Source: Dipteris shenzhenensis
Lineage: Eukaryota; Polypodiophyta; Polypodiopsida; Gleicheniales
Assembly: GCA_047967505.1 (NCBI GenBank)
Contig: CM106541.1
Length of the DNA: 64,000 bases
Direction: 5' to 3' (one strand)
Position numbers and translations under genes: made by a program. The notes beneath the pieces are model-generated. The model saw only the letters and a list, made by a program, of their open reading frames with translations. It did no database searches and had not been told where the DNA came from. This document shows positions 52,259 through 63,932 of this stretch, piece by piece (position 1 is the first letter of the stretch; each line of letters starts with the position of its first letter).

Positions 52259-54283
52259 ATGGCAACATTCGAGGACATATCCAACAAGTACCATGTGAAC
52301 CTACAATTGGAGGTAGAATATGCAAGCACACATTCATTGGGATATAGTGGAACTCCTCAAAGTGTGCTCCACAATCTTCGATTGCAAGGGAAGAAGCATC
52401 TTGATCTTTGATAGAACGAGTACAAAAGTTGAAGGGAACACCTTTGGGACTGAAGGAGAGGAAAAGACAATTGCAATCTATGGATGCATTGTCAACCAAT
52501 AGTGGTGCTCGAAAGAGGAGAATACGGGCTGCACAGTTAGTTCCCCAAATTTCCAATGAAATTTCTTACCCCAAGATATTTGTGGTGTTTCATTCTTTCC
52601 ACTAAGACTCATTTGTACTCTACTCTAGGAATTTCATAGAGGATGTGATGGGAACAATGGAAATGGATGATAGTGATCCTTCATATGTTCTAAGAAGTTT
52701 AATAAAGCCAAGTGATGTCATGGAAGTGTTGAAGGACTCTAGATAAAAAGGGCTATGTAAACAAGTTGCTAGAGAGGTAATGAAGGATTTCAAGGGCATC
52801 GTCCAAGCAAAGGAGGTGCTTGGAGCTTGTGATGCTGCTGGTGTAAGTCGTGAGGCTTACAACTCTATTTTTAAAATTTTCAAGTTTGCTATGGAGGAAA
52901 AGTATAAGATATCTACAATGCCATTGCCAACACCATGGTCTGTAAGGCTTACATGTCAAGAAACAAACTAATGTGCTAGAGAAAAGCTTGGAGGATACCA
53001 TTGTGTAAGTGGCACAATGACTTGGAAGAGTAAAAAGAAACTGGCATCTAAATGTTTGAGATGAATGCTTTCAATAATGTTTACGTGGATGTAGAGAATT
53101 TGCAGAGAGCCATTGTCAAATTCTATGGGATGAGAGAAGAAGGTAAGAGAAATTCCCTCTTCACATTCAACTTTATTTCTTCTGATTTCTATATCCTTAC
53201 TAAGTTTCTCTTTCATTTTACAGATGGCAAGCTAGTATTTGTTATAAAAATGGATGAAGCTCAGTTGGTAAAAGAGCACAAGCTAGAGAGGGTGAGCATT
53301 TGTATTATGAACGATGCCTTGCGTTTTGCTCAAGGGGATGAGGAAGTTGAGCAGGGTTTCTCAATCCAATTTGAGAAGGACTATGGTGGCTTGCAGCCTT
53401 TTAGACCCCAAAGGCGTGCCACGAGACATTGAAGTGGGTTTTGGAGAGAACTAGTATCCCATCGATTATTTGAAGACAAGAGGCAGTGCAAACATTAATT
53501 GTGGATGGGCATGGAACGTTTCAAGTTGAATGGCATCTAGCTGGTGATTTGAAGACCCTCAAGTGCTTGTATGGTTGTGATATAGGTGCAGATGCAAAAT
53601 GGACATGCTTATATTGCACCCACTCTCAAAAGATGCAAAAGGGAAGCCTACAATGGGAAAATGGCATCCTTTCTTGCAACCAAAGTGCAGCCCCTGATCA
53701 TCACAAAAAGGATCCTAAGTGGGACCCCATTCTACCAATTCCATTGGAGCAGGTACATGTGTGTACTTTGCATGCTGAATGCGTATACTTGATAAGTTAC
53801 TCTATCCCCATCTAGTTTATGCTTGGAATCTGAGGCCACATCAAGTATCTGCACAATGCATTGCAAAAGCTGAAGAACTACTCTCACTAATGGGACTTCA
53901 TGGAGGCAATGTGAAGCTTAAGCAGGACAAGAAACAATCAGGAAAGACACAAAATCTTCTTGCTAAAGTGTCTATGGGTGGAGGAAAGGCACGAAGGTTC
54001 TTGTCCAACCACAGTGCTGATAAAGAAAAACATACATTGGCTCAAAGCACCCTAGGTTGGGAGTACTGGAAAGATTTGTGTGAGTGCACCACAAATCAAG
54101 CTTCACATCCACGAATTACTACTTTGAGAGCAAAATTGTGGACAAAGCTTGATGCATTTATAAAGTTGCTTAGACAAGGTCAAACAGATGAGGTTTATTA
54201 TGAGAGATTCAAGACAGCATTGGGAGAATTCATATCATTGATGGTAGAAGCATGGGGGGAGTCACTTATTACACATTACATGG
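52259..54283 (+). pseudogene. transposase-like gene of an unnamed family, with an intron, decayed
   Basis: Starts with an ATG at 52259 (MATFEDISNKYHVNLQLEVE, 50 codons to a stop) and continues in shifting frames. Later: CKQVAREVMKDFKGIVQAKE with VLGACDAAGVSREAYN (52745-52970); NNVYVDVENLQRAIVKFYG (53055-53130); an apparent intron 53143-53223 (GTAAGA...TTTTACAG) joining to DGKLVFVIKMDEAQLVKE; QVEWHLAGDLKTLKCLYGC with KWTCLYC (a CX3C-X9-CX2C cluster, 53520-53625); PIPLEQVHVCTLHAEC then RILDKLLYPHLVYAWNL; LHGGNVKLKQDKKQSGK; and AWGESLITHYM (54247-54283). The run 'GDLK...C..C / PLEQVHVCTLH...DKLL / THYM' resembles an RNase H-fold transposase-like family known to me from animal and plant proteins without a standard name. 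It ends abruptly where gag begins. Confidence 0.5.
53143..53223 (+). other. probable 81-bp intron in the transposase-like relic
   Basis: Donor AAG|GTAAGA and acceptor TTTTCATTTTACAG|AT with a T-rich interior. Splicing joins GMREE to DGKLVFVIKMDEAQ in the right phase (Gly codon completes as Asp). The reading frame also stays open through it because 81 is a multiple of three. Confidence 0.6.
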
Positions 54284-54661
54284 TAATCCCTCAATGTAGA
54301 ATATGGCACTATTGTAACCACACTCACCAATATTCCAAAGATAAGTCTGGTAGAAATTGAAGCATCACTCTTGGAAGAGGAGAGAAAGATCAAACAAAGA
54401 AGTGATTACAAAGAAGGGGCATATTTGGCCAAAAGCAACTTAAGCAACTTCAAGGGAAAGAGCAAAATGAAATGTAACTTTTGTGGCAAACCTGGACACT
54501 TTGAAAAGGAATGTTATGCCAAAAAGAGATGTTCAGCCAATCTTGTTGAGGAAGCAGAAACTAAAGAAGAAGAAGAACCAGAAAATGTCAAAACTCAAGC
54601 TCTCACTGCTTACAACACCCAAGTCAAATCTGACAAGGGTAAGGATCCATATGTTTTCTGA
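54284..54661 (+). pseudogene. copia gag C-terminal part fused after the transposase-like relic
   Basis: Reads YGTIVTTLTNIPKISLVEIE, ASLLEEERKIKQRSDYKE and CNFCGKPGHFEKECYAKK, a standard copia gag end with a correct CCHC knuckle (C-X2-C-X4-H-X4-C) near 54475-54517, then an acidic tail to TGA at 54659. No gag N-terminus precedes it: the text before it is the transposase-like protein. No protease or Pol follows. It is either a chimera made by a retroelement or a nested remnant. Confidence 0.8.
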
Positions 54662-54909
54662 GTTATGTGTGTATGAGGTCAATAATGGTTCTCTGCCATG
54701 GATAGTCCATCCTTAAATGATTGTTAGTCTTTTGAGATTTTTCCTTGTTGGACTCATTGGGCTTTACATACATAGTCTGTGTCCATCTCCCAGTTGTAAA
54801 CCAAGAATCCTATGAGTGAATCACAGGTTGGGGCCATGAGTGTTGCCACATGATAGTGGGCAAGCCATGGAGCATCCCATGTACTACTGCTAAGGGATGA
54901 GGTCATCAA

Positions 54910-55200
54910 TTTGTGAGGGGGAATGAAGGGGCAAATTGATGTGTGTGTGTGTGTGTGTGCCTATGGGATTGGAGTCCTATGCAAGAAGTGTGTGAGTATA
55001 GGTGTGCTAGAAGGTTCTAGTTAGGTGTGTCAGGTTGGTGTGATGAGTGAGTGATCATAGGAGGTGATTGATTGAGATAATCAGGGAGATGATTACGGAT
55101 CTAGGATTTACCTTCATGGAGGCAGTTGCCTGCATATGTAATCACTCTTGGAATAAAGATTCACACCTACATGTGTGTCTCATTGCATCTATATGGATTA
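54910..55200 (+). repeat. possible LTR downstream of the gag remnant
   Basis: A purine tract (gagggggaatgaagggg, 54915-54932) is followed by TGATG(TG)n and about 260 bp including 'ggaataaagattc' (AATAAA near 55152). This looks like a 3' LTR with a polyadenylation signal. No partner LTR is found upstream, so it may be a solo or broken element. Confidence 0.35.
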
Positions 55201-55360
55201 ACACCTACGACCACCAATTGCACTTAGCCTTGGCGTGATTCTCACAATAGAAGTAGCAACAAATCTATGATGGCACTTGGTTTCTACCTTCATCATTCTT
55301 GCCTTTACCTTTGCCTTGCTCAACCTTCAATGGTTTTCCATCTATGGGCTTAATCTCCCC
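55195..55360 (-). pseudogene. short gag zinc-knuckle remnant, minus strand
   Basis: Minus strand reads GKPLKVEQGKGKGKNDEG, then after a stop CYFYCENHAKAKC, like a damaged CYYCG..GHAKAKC knuckle with its usual Lys/Gly-rich lead. Opposite orientation to the gag at 54284-54661, so a different element. Short and weak. Confidence 0.35.
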
Positions 55361-55399
55361 TCATACCTAGTGAAGATCTATATTGCAATTTTTATTATA

Positions 55400-56168
55400 C
55401 ATACAATTAAAATCATCATGCCCAAATTTGGTATAGGTGTTGTGGTACTTGTCTTGCCCCTATGTGACCTTGTTGTGTGTTAATAGGTTTTTTTCTACGT
55501 CATTAACTAACATATAGATACAACATTTATGGATTTCAACACCAATAGTTGGAAATAGAGAAAACAAGTACGTTGATTTCAGCACCAGCAATTGGAAATA
55601 GAAAAAACAAATTAGGGAAAAACCATAAGACATTCGATTCAAGTCGCAGCTCCAAAATACAATGTGAAAACACAGAACAAAACATACAGTAATAAACAAA
55701 ATGGTAGGAGGAAATGCCAAAAGATTTAATGATGAATACGTTGCTCATATCATCACAAAGTGCAACTTCTCAATGGTCGGGATCAAAAATATCAAACACT
55801 TTTGAATTAGAAAGAACAACCGGTTCAACAACAATCGGAGGTGTGTTTCCTATATAAATTCTACTTTCTTGCCAATGATCATCCACGACTTGTGAGAATG
55901 TCAAGTGTTTGAACTAAGATACATTTAAACTACTGACCACATATGTGTCCTATGGCCGCAGTCCTAACTTGATTATGTGGGATGGCCATAGAGGGGCCTA
56001 AAATATGCCATCTTGGCCATAAAGGTTTGATAGGTGCAGTTTTGACTAGGAGTTGGAGATAGTAGTGTCATCGGAGACATATTGACCGGAGGTGGGTTAG
56101 TAATAACACTTTGGCACACCCAAGGGATGGATGACAACTTGATTAATAAATTTAAGTGGCTATTAGGG

Positions 56169-56199
<31 letters not shown>

Positions 56200-57170
56200 C
56201 ATTTTAGGCAAACCCAAGGCCAAGAACCCAAATGACTCAAATGATGCTTACCAAGAGACAAAAATGTGACTCGAACTATGATGATGTCCCATTGAAGACC
56301 ACGGGCCAGCACCAACTAGTTGAAAAGAGGCTAGTGGGATCTGCATAGCTATATCTAAGCTCCCACTATCTAGAAGTGAAGGCACTACCCCTAATAGTAA
56401 CACATGAATTCATGTCACCTTGTGTTGCTCATGCTATATCTCCACCTACAGCAGCAGCAGCTGGCCAATATGGAACTCATCCTCAAAAAGTTCTCTAAAA
56501 GAAATGGGTGTTAATATTCTTCAATACCCTCTAGGCATCATCAAAATTATCTAATGGGGTAGTGAAGATGATAGCTAAAGCAAGTAGAGGCAGAGGTGGA
56601 GCCATAAGTGGAGGCATCATAACCTCATTTTGGACATGGGCCTACATGAGTTGGGATAAGGCTAGATATCATAGAGGTTTTGGTATATTTTCCTATATGG
56701 CCAAGTGTGCAAGTCATGTGTGCTTCTTAGACCGAGACATTGTTGGGCACTAGTTAATTCCTCCTACAAGCTCTACTACTTGCAATAGAGCTCTTGGGGT
56801 GCCCATGCATAAATCAATCACCTCCTTGCTGAGCTTGTCCTTCTCATGAGTGACTTGTAGGAAATGCTACCACTCAAAGGTCTTCTTCTTGCCCCATAAG
56901 TTTTTGGTAATGGTGGGAATGGTGGTGGCACTGGACAAGGGGTGTTTAGATGTGTTAGCCCAAGCCACAACTTCCTCTTTCAATAACCCCAGGTGCCTTT
57001 GGAGCACGTGCTATGCTATTTGAGGGACAATATTTCCTTGTCCTTCTCCTCTTCTTCTTTGCTCTAGGCCTTACCCTCCAAGTCAAATGGTAGCCTGGTT
57101 GCCTCAAGGTCTACCTTGGCCACATCCTAGTTGTGCTAGAGTGCTAGTATCTACTCCTTCAAGAGCACAT
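55400..57170. other. gene-free stretch
   Basis: A 45-bp block ('gatttcaRcaccaRYaRttggaaatag') is duplicated near 55530-55615. A (TA)n tract lies at 56170-56199. No coding sequence that I recognise; a 63-codon plus ORF at 56562-56753 is unassigned. Confidence 0.5.
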
Positions 57171-57174
57171 TGCA

Positions 57175-58033
57175 CTAGGACTTTGGAGAGAATCCTTGGA
57201 CTAGGTCAGCAAGGAGGGTGACAGAGTTTGGGCATGGTAGTTTGATTATTATGGGTGCCTTTCTCTTATCAAGGTCTTTAGCCACATTTTGTGTGTTGAC
57301 CATCTTGGTGTTGTTAGTTGGGACAATGTCACAATGCATGCGTGTGGCTAATGATTGGGTCCAATTATCTGCAAGGCCTGCTTGGGGGACTACATAGATG
57401 CACTTTTGTTGTTGGCATCTAGCCCTATTTTGTCTCAAGGAAGGATCACCAAGCATTTTTAGTTGGGGATGAGGATGTGCTCAACTATTCAATGTACTAC
57501 TACCACTTCTTGGCTAGCTACGTCATAAGGAGATCAGAGAGCTTGGATAACCCTTTTAGGTTCTATGGTGTTGGATTGTAGAGAGACTAAACCTAGGCAT
57601 CAAGAATTAGGACAAGCATTTGCATTAGCATACTGTTGGTAAAGGCTATCGAGCATCCTAACAGGCTCTACATAGAAATCCCTCTGTGCTTGGCAAAGCA
57701 AGGTGACTTCTTTTGTAGATGCTTGACTAGGTGTTTAAGATGCTCCCTTTATGTTGTTACCTAGTGGGTGGTTCTAGCAAGAGTGGCACACAACCAATCT
57801 ACTTCCAGGCACAACTATTTCTTAGTGGTGGCAAGGAACTTCGACAAGTATTTGGCACAATGTTCTGCAACTTGGAGTTTGGGGACCTGGCGTAGTGACA
57901 CTTGTAGGGCATCGGATTGCATGTTTACTAGGCTTTCTATTTGAACTTTGCACTTATATTCTGTGATGATGGATCTATTAAGGCCAGAGTGAGTGGGGTT
58001 TGGGGGCTTAGTGGTGGCCACAGTTGTAGGCAC
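57175..58033 (-). pseudogene. continuation of the env-position ORF, decayed
   Basis: 58033-57815 is in frame with 58453-58070 across two stops and reads EYKCKVQIESLVNMQSDALQ and RQVPKLQVAEHCAKYLSKFL. 57456-57175 is in another frame and reads RARCQQQKCIYVVPQAGLAD. I recognise no domain. It is listed as the likely C-terminal part of the ORF below. Confidence 0.35.
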
Positions 58034-58069
58034 AGAGTGGCAGATACCTAGGGAAGTGAGGCCGGCTTA

Positions 58070-58453
58070 TTAGGTAGCAAAACAATTATTGTAGTGGATG
58101 AGGTTGCCATGATTTATCCAGGTAATGATGCTTTGAGACTTGGTATGGATGGGGGTGGTCCTCCATGACAGCATGGCTACTTCCAAGAGTTGTGTGCAAT
58201 GCAACCAGTCTTGAATAGCAATGAGATTTCTGTCAAGCTTAGTGAAGGTGTTGTAGATCACCATGGTAGTAGAGCAAGCACACAAAGGAGACATCTGTAG
58301 AAAGGCAAGGGCTGTGAGCAGTGAGAAAGCAAGAAAGCCAAGGAAGAGAACTATGGAAACTAACAAAGGCAAATGTGCAAAAACTAACAAAGGCAAATGT
58401 GCAAGCATGAGCGATAGGAAATTGAGCAAAAATTCACTTATTGAGGGCAACAA
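58070..58453 (-). pseudogene. hydrophobic ORF downstream of a gypsy integrase (env-position)
   Basis: Begins with a strongly hydrophobic stretch (LSLMLAHLPLLVFAHLPLLV and SIVLFLGFLAFSLLTALAFL, residues ~14-53), long enough for a signal anchor plus one or two membrane passes, then a Cys pair (LCACSTTMVIYNTF) and KLDRNLIAIQDWLHCTQLLE, an amphipathic segment. It lies 3' of the integrase on the same strand, the place of envelope-like ORFs in some plant gypsy (Athila-type) elements. I see no sequence similarity that proves this; the call rests on position and hydrophobicity. A copied 'acaaaggcaaatgtgcaa' block at 58362-58400 duplicates part of the hydrophobic region. Confidence 0.4.
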
Positions 58454-58679
58454 ATTGCTTCATGCAAGGCTAATAGGAGAGAATAGTGGGCAGCATGCAT
58501 GTAGAAGCATGAGCACTAAAGTTAGAGGTTCATTCCAAAAAAATGCAACTACAATTGCCTCAAAAATAGTTTGTGCACCCATGAATGATGACTCAACATC
58601 TGACACAATGACATTCACACGTGTTGATGTGACAGCTATTGCTTTTGGCTACTCCTCAAGAAATGGGTAAGGAAGCATG

Positions 58680-60240
58680 GGGCCAAAATAGGGCCTCTGA
58701 TGATAGCCATTAACTATCTTCTTAAATGTATCACCCTGTAATGTGCCCAATAAAAATCTAGCATCATAGAACCAATGAACAATCCAATATGGTCCAGACC
58801 ACTAGATATTTATCTTGCCATGGTGGAGGCCCTACTCAAACTAAAATAAGAGCACTACTCAGACTGAAATAAGAGCACTCAGACTGAAATAAGAGCACTA
58901 CACCCTTTTCTTTAAAGACCCAGAATTTGGCATGCTTATCTACCCACTTCTTCCTATGGCATTATGTGACATTAGAGACATATGATGCTATGAATGACCT
59001 TCACTGAGCTTGTGGAGTTGGTCCATCTGATGCATAAGAGACTATTCTAGGATCAACTATTCAATCACCATGATCTAGGAACTCAAAACCAAGAACTCGA
59101 TGGGTATTATTGCCTCAATGCCATAAACCATTTTGAAGTGGTGGAGGCTAGTTGCATATTTATATGATGTATGAAGTCCCAAAGGGTGGAATATAACTTT
59201 TGATCCAGTTCTCATTGATGACCTTCTTCTATTCTTTTTGAATGAGCTTCTTGGTGGATGATTCTGCCTAATCATTGGCTTGAGCATAGTAGATAATGGA
59301 GAGCTTATGGGGATAATTATATGCCTCTTTGTAAGCTTGGACATAACATCATTGACAAAGTGGCACTAATGATCTCCACTAGACATTTGAAACAGGTCAT
59401 AATTTTCTCATTGAATTTGGCTATAGAAGCTGCTAAATTGTCTCTCATTGCTCGTGACTCAACCCTGTATCGGTTGTGAATAATGTACTTGTTTCAAGAT
59501 GCATGGGTGGCTGGATTGAAAAGATCGATGAAGTGTAAGCCCCATATTTAGAATGGATTGAGGGGGAGGACTGCTTGTGTGGCATGTGATCATGAATGGT
59601 GGGCAAACCCAACCATTGGCAGACATCACAATGCATGGCAAAGGCGATGGCATCACCAAGAATAGTAGACCACCATAGTCTGGCCTGAAGGATTTCTAGA
59701 CTATAGTATCATCGGCAAGAATAGTAGGCCAAAATGGACTGTTCATGTGGTGGCACACATCAATGAAGAACTTTGTCAAGGCTAAGGTGATAAAGACATC
59801 CCATGATGATGCAAAAATTCTCACACCAGAGGGTGAGTTGCTTGCGCCTCTATTTTAGGGCAGGTGTTTTTTACCATGGATTTTGCTTTCAACAAACTAG
59901 AACATATCATCATACCACATTGGTACAAATGCTAGAACATTATCTTGCATCTATTTTTCATCTAATGCCATCGGTGGTGCTCCACCATCCAGCACCTTGG
60001 TTGGAGTTGTGTCAAGTTTCACAGCCGCAATCACATTTTGGTCTACATCAAGGAAATAATCCACCACAAATAGATTGGGGAATTCTTTGCTCTCTAGACG
60101 AGATAGGTAGTTTGGCGATCGCATGCAAGCTAACATTAGGCAAGTGCTGACTAGAGCTTCTTTCTTGGTGGTCTAGTAGTTCTTCTTGACATTGGGCAAT
60201 TGCTGACCAGTGTATTAGACGATTCAGTAGCACCTTTGGT
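58680..60240 (-). pseudogene. gypsy integrase relic
   Basis: From upstream: MHCDVCQWLGLPTIHDHMPHK (59640-59575; end of the integrase zinc finger) with 'SKYGAY' where KWGLDF is usual; YATSLHHFKMVYGIEAIIPIE (59165-59090), matching the TP(F)xLVYGxEAxxPIE block; and GPYWIVHWFYDARFLLGTLQ with KIVNGYHQRPYF (58800-58690), the C-terminal module of gypsy Pol. Frames shift several times and the catalytic core is not intact. Upstream, 60136-59951 reads MESKEF-like text (RLESKEFPNLFVVDYFLDVD), probably the RNase H-integrase spacer. No LTRs were found. Confidence 0.68.
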
Positions 60241-60361
60241 TTTTTGCTACTTCAAGAATATGCCAATGGCTCTATTGAAGGCATAGATGAACACATGGAA
60301 GGGAAATTTTCAACCCGGAGGTTGAACAATCAGAGCTTTTTATAAGAAAACAATACGTCTA

Positions 60362-61055
60362 TGCTCAACAGATAACAGGATCTCGTATGCAAGAGAGAAA
60401 ACCAGATAGTATGGAGAATCAAAATTTTGATTACTATAGAATTGATGCAATAGATGGCGTTGCCTCCCAACCGTGTGCTCCTGTGAAAGAAGCTTTGATG
60501 GCGAGCTGGAAACAGTAGAGGACGGAGGCTGGATGCTAAGGAATCAAGGTTGCTGTAGCCAGTGATGAAATGGGCTTCATGGGCTTGCTCTTATATAGCC
60601 ACTAGTCATAGTCAGTTGGACCCAATTGGGTGATCGACCCAGTCCGCCCAAAACGGTCGACTAGGGGTCCCGAAATAGGCCACCGACCACACGATAGAAC
60701 CGTGGCGTAAAATAGAGCAACTTACCTACGGTCACCGTTTGGCCCACAGCCATCCGGGATCATCTGGGACTCCAAATGGGCCCCACAACCCGAGAGTGGG
60801 CTGCCTCGAGAAATGCTATGTCTACCCTCAATGCGGTCAGTCATGGGATGCCTTCCCGCACTTGCATGTAGCCTAGTTGGCAGTGTGCCAACTCCATCCA
60901 GCCATCAAGCCACACATGGCCCCCATCTGGTGTCCAAACCAGGACCTACCGGATAACCGAGCTACTCAAATGCCTTCTCCTCATATGGGGGGCTAACAAG
61001 TAGAGTTAGCTAGTTCCTGCATAGTTAGATGAGAGTGGAGCATTGATATCTAACA
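60362..61055 (-). repeat. 3' LTR of copia C (inner end certain, outer end tentative)
   Basis: Minus strand starts TGTTAGATATCAATGCTCC at 61055. Contains 'ccccatatgaggagaaggcat', shared with the copia B LTR, 'ggtcgactag'-type blocks and a TATA box (gctatataagagc near 60595). TG...CA ends would be met at 60362, giving 694 bp, similar to copia B, but there is no second LTR to confirm it. Confidence 0.65.
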
Positions 61056-61068
61056 CCCCCCCTCAATG
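61056..61068 (-). other. polypurine tract of copia C
   Basis: Minus strand CATTGAGGGGGGG directly before the LTR start. Confidence 0.85.
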
Positions 61069-61085
61069 TCCATCCGCAAGTGAGC

Positions 61086-62630
61086 TTACTTTTTCGGCCC
61101 AATGCCAAGTCGATGAAGATGCCTCTCCAGCAAGTCTCTTCCAAGAGCCTCCGTGAAGATGTCCGTAGCATTCTCTGTAGTCGGACAGTACAACAAGTTG
61201 ACCTCTCCATCCATGATGAGCTCGCATACAAAGTGATATTGAATCTCAATGTGTTTTGTGCGAGCGTGTAACACAAGGTTCTTTGCAATCGCCATGCAAC
61301 TCTGATTATCACATGATAACTGCATTGGCTTGTTCTGCACTATAACCATGTCCCCCAAAATCCTCCTCAACCACACTACCTCACAAGAAGCAAAGCAAAC
61401 TGATTTGTACTCAGCCTCAGTGGAAGAAAGAACAACTATAGGTTGCTTCTTGCTGATCCATGACACAGCTCCAAGTGAGAAACAGTAACCTGTCACTGAT
61501 CTCCTGCTATCCACGTCTCCTACCCAATCCGAGTCATAAAATCCGGTCAACATGTTGCCCTTGGTATAGGTGATGCCATAATTAAGTGTGCCTTTGATGT
61601 ATTTCAGCACTCACATCCCTGCCCTCCAATGGTTCTCTCGGGGCTTATTGGAAAACCTGCTTAGTACACTAGTCACAAAACTGATGTCCGACCATGTGTT
61701 GTACAAGTAAATCAAACTGCTCACAAGCCTTTTGTACTTCGCTTCATCCACCAGTGGTGATGAATCCTTGTTTGAGAGCTTCACGTCAACCTCCATAGGG
61801 GTACCAACTATCTTGCACTCAGCCATGCCAAATGCCTTCAGTATCCAGCATACTTCAGTTGTGAGATGAAGATCTGTTTCGGCTCTTGCCAAACTTCAAT
61901 CCCCAAACAGAAATGCATCAGCTATCATTTCAAACTCTCTTCCTAGCAAATGCTTTGTCTATGAGATCTTCTCTTCATAGTTCCTTGTTATGACAAGGTC
62001 GTCCACATAAAGGACCACGATCATACACCTACCTCCTTCTCTGAAGATATACAAATTTGCATCAGATGGGCTCCTCTTGAACCCGTTTTGCAAAAAATAG
62101 GCATCAATTCACTGGTACCATGCTCGTGGGGCCTGTTTCAACCCGTAAAGTGCCTTCTTCAGTTTACAGACTCTACCTTCTGAATCGGGGATCACAAAAC
62201 CTGGTGGTTGTTCCACGTATACCTCCTTGAGATCCCCATTCAAAAAGGTAGATTTTACATCCATCTAAAACACAGGCCAACTTCCTTGGGCAGCTAAATC
62301 CAAAACACTACAAATTGTAGTTACTCGAGCTATGGGAGCAAAAGTATCCTGATAATCAAAACCATGTACCTGTGCGAATCCTTTTGCCACGAGCCGAGCC
62401 TTGTACTTATCCAATGTGCCGTCAAACTTGTACTTGGTCTTGTACACCCACTTGGTGCCAATTACCTTGTGTTTTGGTGGACGATCCACAAGGTCCCAAG
62501 TGCTGTTCTTCATTATGGAGCCATACTCCAACTGCATAGCCTCCATCCACCTATCATCACCCTGTGCCTCTTCAAGACACTTGGGTTCATCAGCACGGAT
62601 CACTTCTATCATCAAAGCATAGTTGACCAA
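61086..62630 (-). pseudogene. copia C reverse transcriptase and RNase H
   Basis: RT: CLEEAQGDDRWMEAMQLEYG, VIGTKWVYKTKYKFDG, LVAKGFAQVHGFDYQDTFAP, then TAG (VF*MDVKS, Gln expected), [38 protein letters not shown] (TGA for Trp) and VLYVDDLVIT (catalytic). Connection: LKAFGMAECKIVGTPMEVDV and SDISFVTSVLSRFSNKP. RNase [62 protein letters not shown] and ATDIFTEALGRDLL. All pieces lie in one frame interrupted by at least five stops. Confidence 0.92.
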
Positions 62631-62636
62631 GTGTTC

Positions 62637-63932
62637 CTACGCCCTTCTTTGCTCCTTTAATCTCTTGGACCGGTGGTGTTTGGATGGTTCCTCCTCAATG
62701 GCTGGAGGTTCTCTGCCATCCAAAAGCTGCTTTACCCACTTCGGGAATGGCCGTTGCCACTGTGGTTCTGCAGGCTCTTCTTCATCTTCTTTATCTTGAA
62801 TCCTCCCAAGCACTGTTGGGGGAGTTCGGTCTTCTGTTGGTGGTGGTACTGGATGGATATCCTGGTCCTGGTTGTTTGGGAAGGAAGCATCCTCCTCCAA
62901 TTGATGCGGCTGTTCTGAGAAGACCACATCGCGACTTACTATTACCTTCTTGGTAATAGGGTTATAGAGACGCTAACCCTTCGCCTCTTCACTGTAGCCC
63001 AAGAAAATACACTTCCGGCTCTTTGGTTCCCATTTGGTCCAGTTAGCATCAGGGAAATGCACAAAACAGTCACATCCAAAAACTTTGAAATGTGCAGCTG
63101 AAGGTTTCTTACCAAAAAAGGCCTGCAGTGGAGTCATCCTGTTCACAGCCTTCGTGTAGCTATGATTCAAAATGTAAACTATTGTGTTACATGCTTCAAC
63201 CTAGAAAGCCTTTGACAAATCTTTCCCTTTCATCATACTCCTGCCCATTTCACAGATGACGTGCATCTTGCACTCTGCTACTCCACTTTGCTGTGATGTA
63301 TGTGGCGGGGGCTTCTGCCTCTTGATCCCGTGACTTTTGCAGTAACTTTCGAATTCAGTTGATGTGAACTCTCCATCTCTGTCTGATCTCAATTTCTTCA
63401 CCTTCCTCCTCGATTCTTTCTCGACCATTACATGCCATTCCTTGAACTTACTAAAAGCCTCGTCTTTAGTCTTCAGGAAGTATATCCATATCCTTCTACT
63501 GTAGTCTTCGATCAGCGTCATGAAGTAGTAAGAACCACCCAAAGCTTCCGTCTCCATCTTTCCGTAGAGGTCTGTGTGAACGAGCTCTAGAGGAGCCTTT
63601 GCCCTGCTGGCCTCTTTAGGAAAGGGCTGCCGATGCTACTTGCCCATCATGCAAGCTTCACATACATCGGGCAGATCTAAAATTTCTGTTAGGTCTGCAA
63701 TCATTCCACTTTTATGCATCTCCTTTAAAGACCTAAGGTTTAGATGACCAAACCTCTCATGCCACAGCTTAGTGTTCTTCACATCGGCTCGAGCACTGAA
63801 AACTGAGAGTTTGTAGATGTTGTTGCACCGTGTACCTTTACCAATGACCTTCCCTTGAAGATCCAAGATCTGTGCACCAGTCTTATTGAATTGAACTTTG
63901 AGGTCCCGATCCGTGATCGCAGAAACAGACAA
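62637..63932 (-). pseudogene. copia C integrase
   Basis: In the same frame as the RT. Pre-integrase zinc region LWHERFGHLNLRSLKEMHKS and DVCEACMMGK. Core: LGGSYYFMTLIEDYSRRIW (after the first Asp, near 63590-63560), LRSDRDGEFTSTEFESYC (second Asp) and SQQSGVAECKMHVICEMGRS (Glu). C-terminal: MNHSYTKAVNRMTPLQAFFG, HFKVFGCDCFVHFPD and KSRKCIFLGYSEEAKG. Stops separate the pieces near 63633 (KAF..), 63200 and 62972. The catalytic residues seem to be kept. Confidence 0.92.

Noticed and set aside
53586-53792. Alternative frame in the transposase-like relic (APTLKRCKREAYNG)
   Set aside because: The other frame keeps the Cys cluster and continues the ordered blocks; this one is a shadow.
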